From an uncultured Treponema sp. (GTDB lineage: Bacteria; Spirochaetota; Spirochaetia; Treponematales; Treponemataceae), in the NCBI GenBank assembly GCA_946538795.1, contig CAMNGY010000152.1, forward strand, positions 1-5,099: a DNA stretch of 5,099 nt. The letters are read 5' to 3'. The number at the start of each line of letters is the position of its first letter. The stretch's first letter is position 1. The notes beneath the pieces are model-generated. The model was not told the origin of the DNA and ran no database searches. It was given only the letters and a program-made list of their open reading frames with translations. Positions 4,532 through 5,099 of this stretch are shown piece by piece. The position numbers and the translations under genes are program-made.

Positions 4532-5099
4532 AAAAAAAGATGGCCTTGCTGCTGGCGTTCGTGTTTTGTGCCTTTGTCGCAATCCATTTCATCGGGGCAC
4601 GGGTTCCCAACGGCAGGCAGGTGAAGATGTTCCTCAGGATGGGGCTGCTGCTCTCGTCCTTCGCGTACCTGGTCATGTCGTTCAAAGACAGAATCATGCG
4701 GAAGCGGGTCGCGCTGTCGCTTCTGTTCACGCTGACCGCGCTAGCCGTGGTTCATTTCATAGGCATGGACACGTCCGAGCAGAAGCAGCTGAAGATGATA
4801 CTTCAGATGGGGGTTGCTTTTGCGGAATTCACGTTCATAGTGCTTTCCTGCAAGGACACGTTTATGACGCGCCGGGTCAGGACCGTCCTTATCCTGGGAT
4901 GGATGACCTTGCTCCTGTCCTTCAGCTACGGCAGCAATTTTTTCACACCGCACAATGATGCCTATGAGCTGTTCCAGTACGATTCTGAGCTGCTTGTGGA
5001 GAACAAGATCCACGCGAGGATTGACGGGGTGGACACCGGGGCCTACGGCCTGGGCGGATACGACAAGGCGTCGCGTACCACTTATGATTATGTGTCGCA
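4528..5099 (+). CDS. Multi-spanning membrane protein, N-terminal part (possible glycan transferase or flippase)
   Basis: The frame is open to the window end: 190 complete codons, 3' part missing. The N-terminus MKKK is followed by about five hydrophobic segments (roughly 5-23, 35-52, 62-79, 91-108, 118-135) with short charged loops. After that comes a polar stretch, FFTPHNDAYELFQYDSELL, and a Gly/Tyr-rich region, which probably face outside. Residues 5-60 and 61-116 are a tandem duplication, each half a two-helix hairpin. I do not recognise a named family. Being last in a coupled set with a GtrB-like transferase, it could be a GT-C-like sugar transferase or a Gtr-type partner that uses the lipid-linked sugar, but this rests on context. 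It could equally be an unrelated envelope protein. Confidence 0.75.
   Translation, partial: MKKKMALLLAFVFCAFVAIHFIGARVPNGRQVKMFLRMGLLLSSFAYLVMSFKDRIMRKRVALSLLFTLTALAVVHFIGMDTSEQKQLKMILQMGVAFAEFTFIVLSCKDTFMTRRVRTVLILGWMTLLLSFSYGSNFFTPHNDAYELFQYDSELLVENKIHARIDGVDTGAYGLGGYDKASRTTYDYVS
4540..4875 (+). repeat. Tandem 168-base (56-residue) duplication in the membrane protein
   Basis: Residues 5-60 (4540-4707) align without gaps to residues 61-116 (4708-4875); I count 22 identities in 56. Shared landmarks at the same offset are HFIG (20 and 76), Q-x-KM (31 and 87), MG (38 and 94), S-x-KD (51 and 107) and RV at the ends (60-61 and 116-117). Each copy is a pair of membrane helices. DNA identity is clearly lower, so the duplication is old. 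A third hydrophobic segment (118-135) may be the beginning of a further degraded copy. Confidence 0.8.

Overview
The window is a GC-rich bacterial segment with five protein genes, all on the + strand, and one AT-richer gap of about 400 bases. The host cannot be named from sequence alone. Frequent AGG (Arg) and ATA (Ile) codons, good Shine-Dalgarno sites and a PflX-type radical SAM protein suggest an anaerobic bacterium. A gut or oral anaerobe such as a spirochaete, a Synergistetes member or a high-GC Firmicute would fit, but this is a low-confidence inference.

Layout: (1) 1-804 is the 3' part of a PflX-like (COG1313-type) radical SAM protein. (2) 805-1201 is a non-coding, relatively AT-rich stretch with several perfect short inverted repeats, a weak promoter candidate and a dyad that ends one base before the Shine-Dalgarno of the next gene. 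(3) 1202-4531 and onward is a tightly packed operon: a DAO-type FAD-dependent oxidoreductase, a GtrB/DPM-like family 2 glycosyltransferase with two C-terminal membrane helices, an extended-SDR NAD-dependent epimerase-like protein, and the start of a multi-spanning membrane protein that runs off the window. Junctions are an 11-base overlap (or a 166-base gap, depending on the start used), an 8-base gap with the Shine-Dalgarno spanning the upstream stop, and a 4-base ATGA overlap. This implies one transcript and translational coupling.

Together the four operon genes look like a cell-envelope glycan or lipid-linked sugar modification cassette. The glycosyltransferase would load a sugar onto a polyprenyl phosphate at the membrane. 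The oxidoreductase and SDR protein would tailor that sugar or another small substrate. The membrane protein could move or transfer it, in the manner of gtr-type systems. This pathway is inferred from families and context; no substrate can be read from the sequence.

The most unusual signals are these. Three neighbouring, unrelated enzymes each carry a low-complexity, Gly-rich or repeat-rich segment in frame (325-423, about 1823-1987, 2490-2660), two of them tandem repeats of 48 and 36 bases. The membrane protein starts with an ungapped 56-residue tandem duplication. The glycosyltransferase has DxA in place of the usual DxD, and the SDR protein has YxxxR in place of YxxxK.
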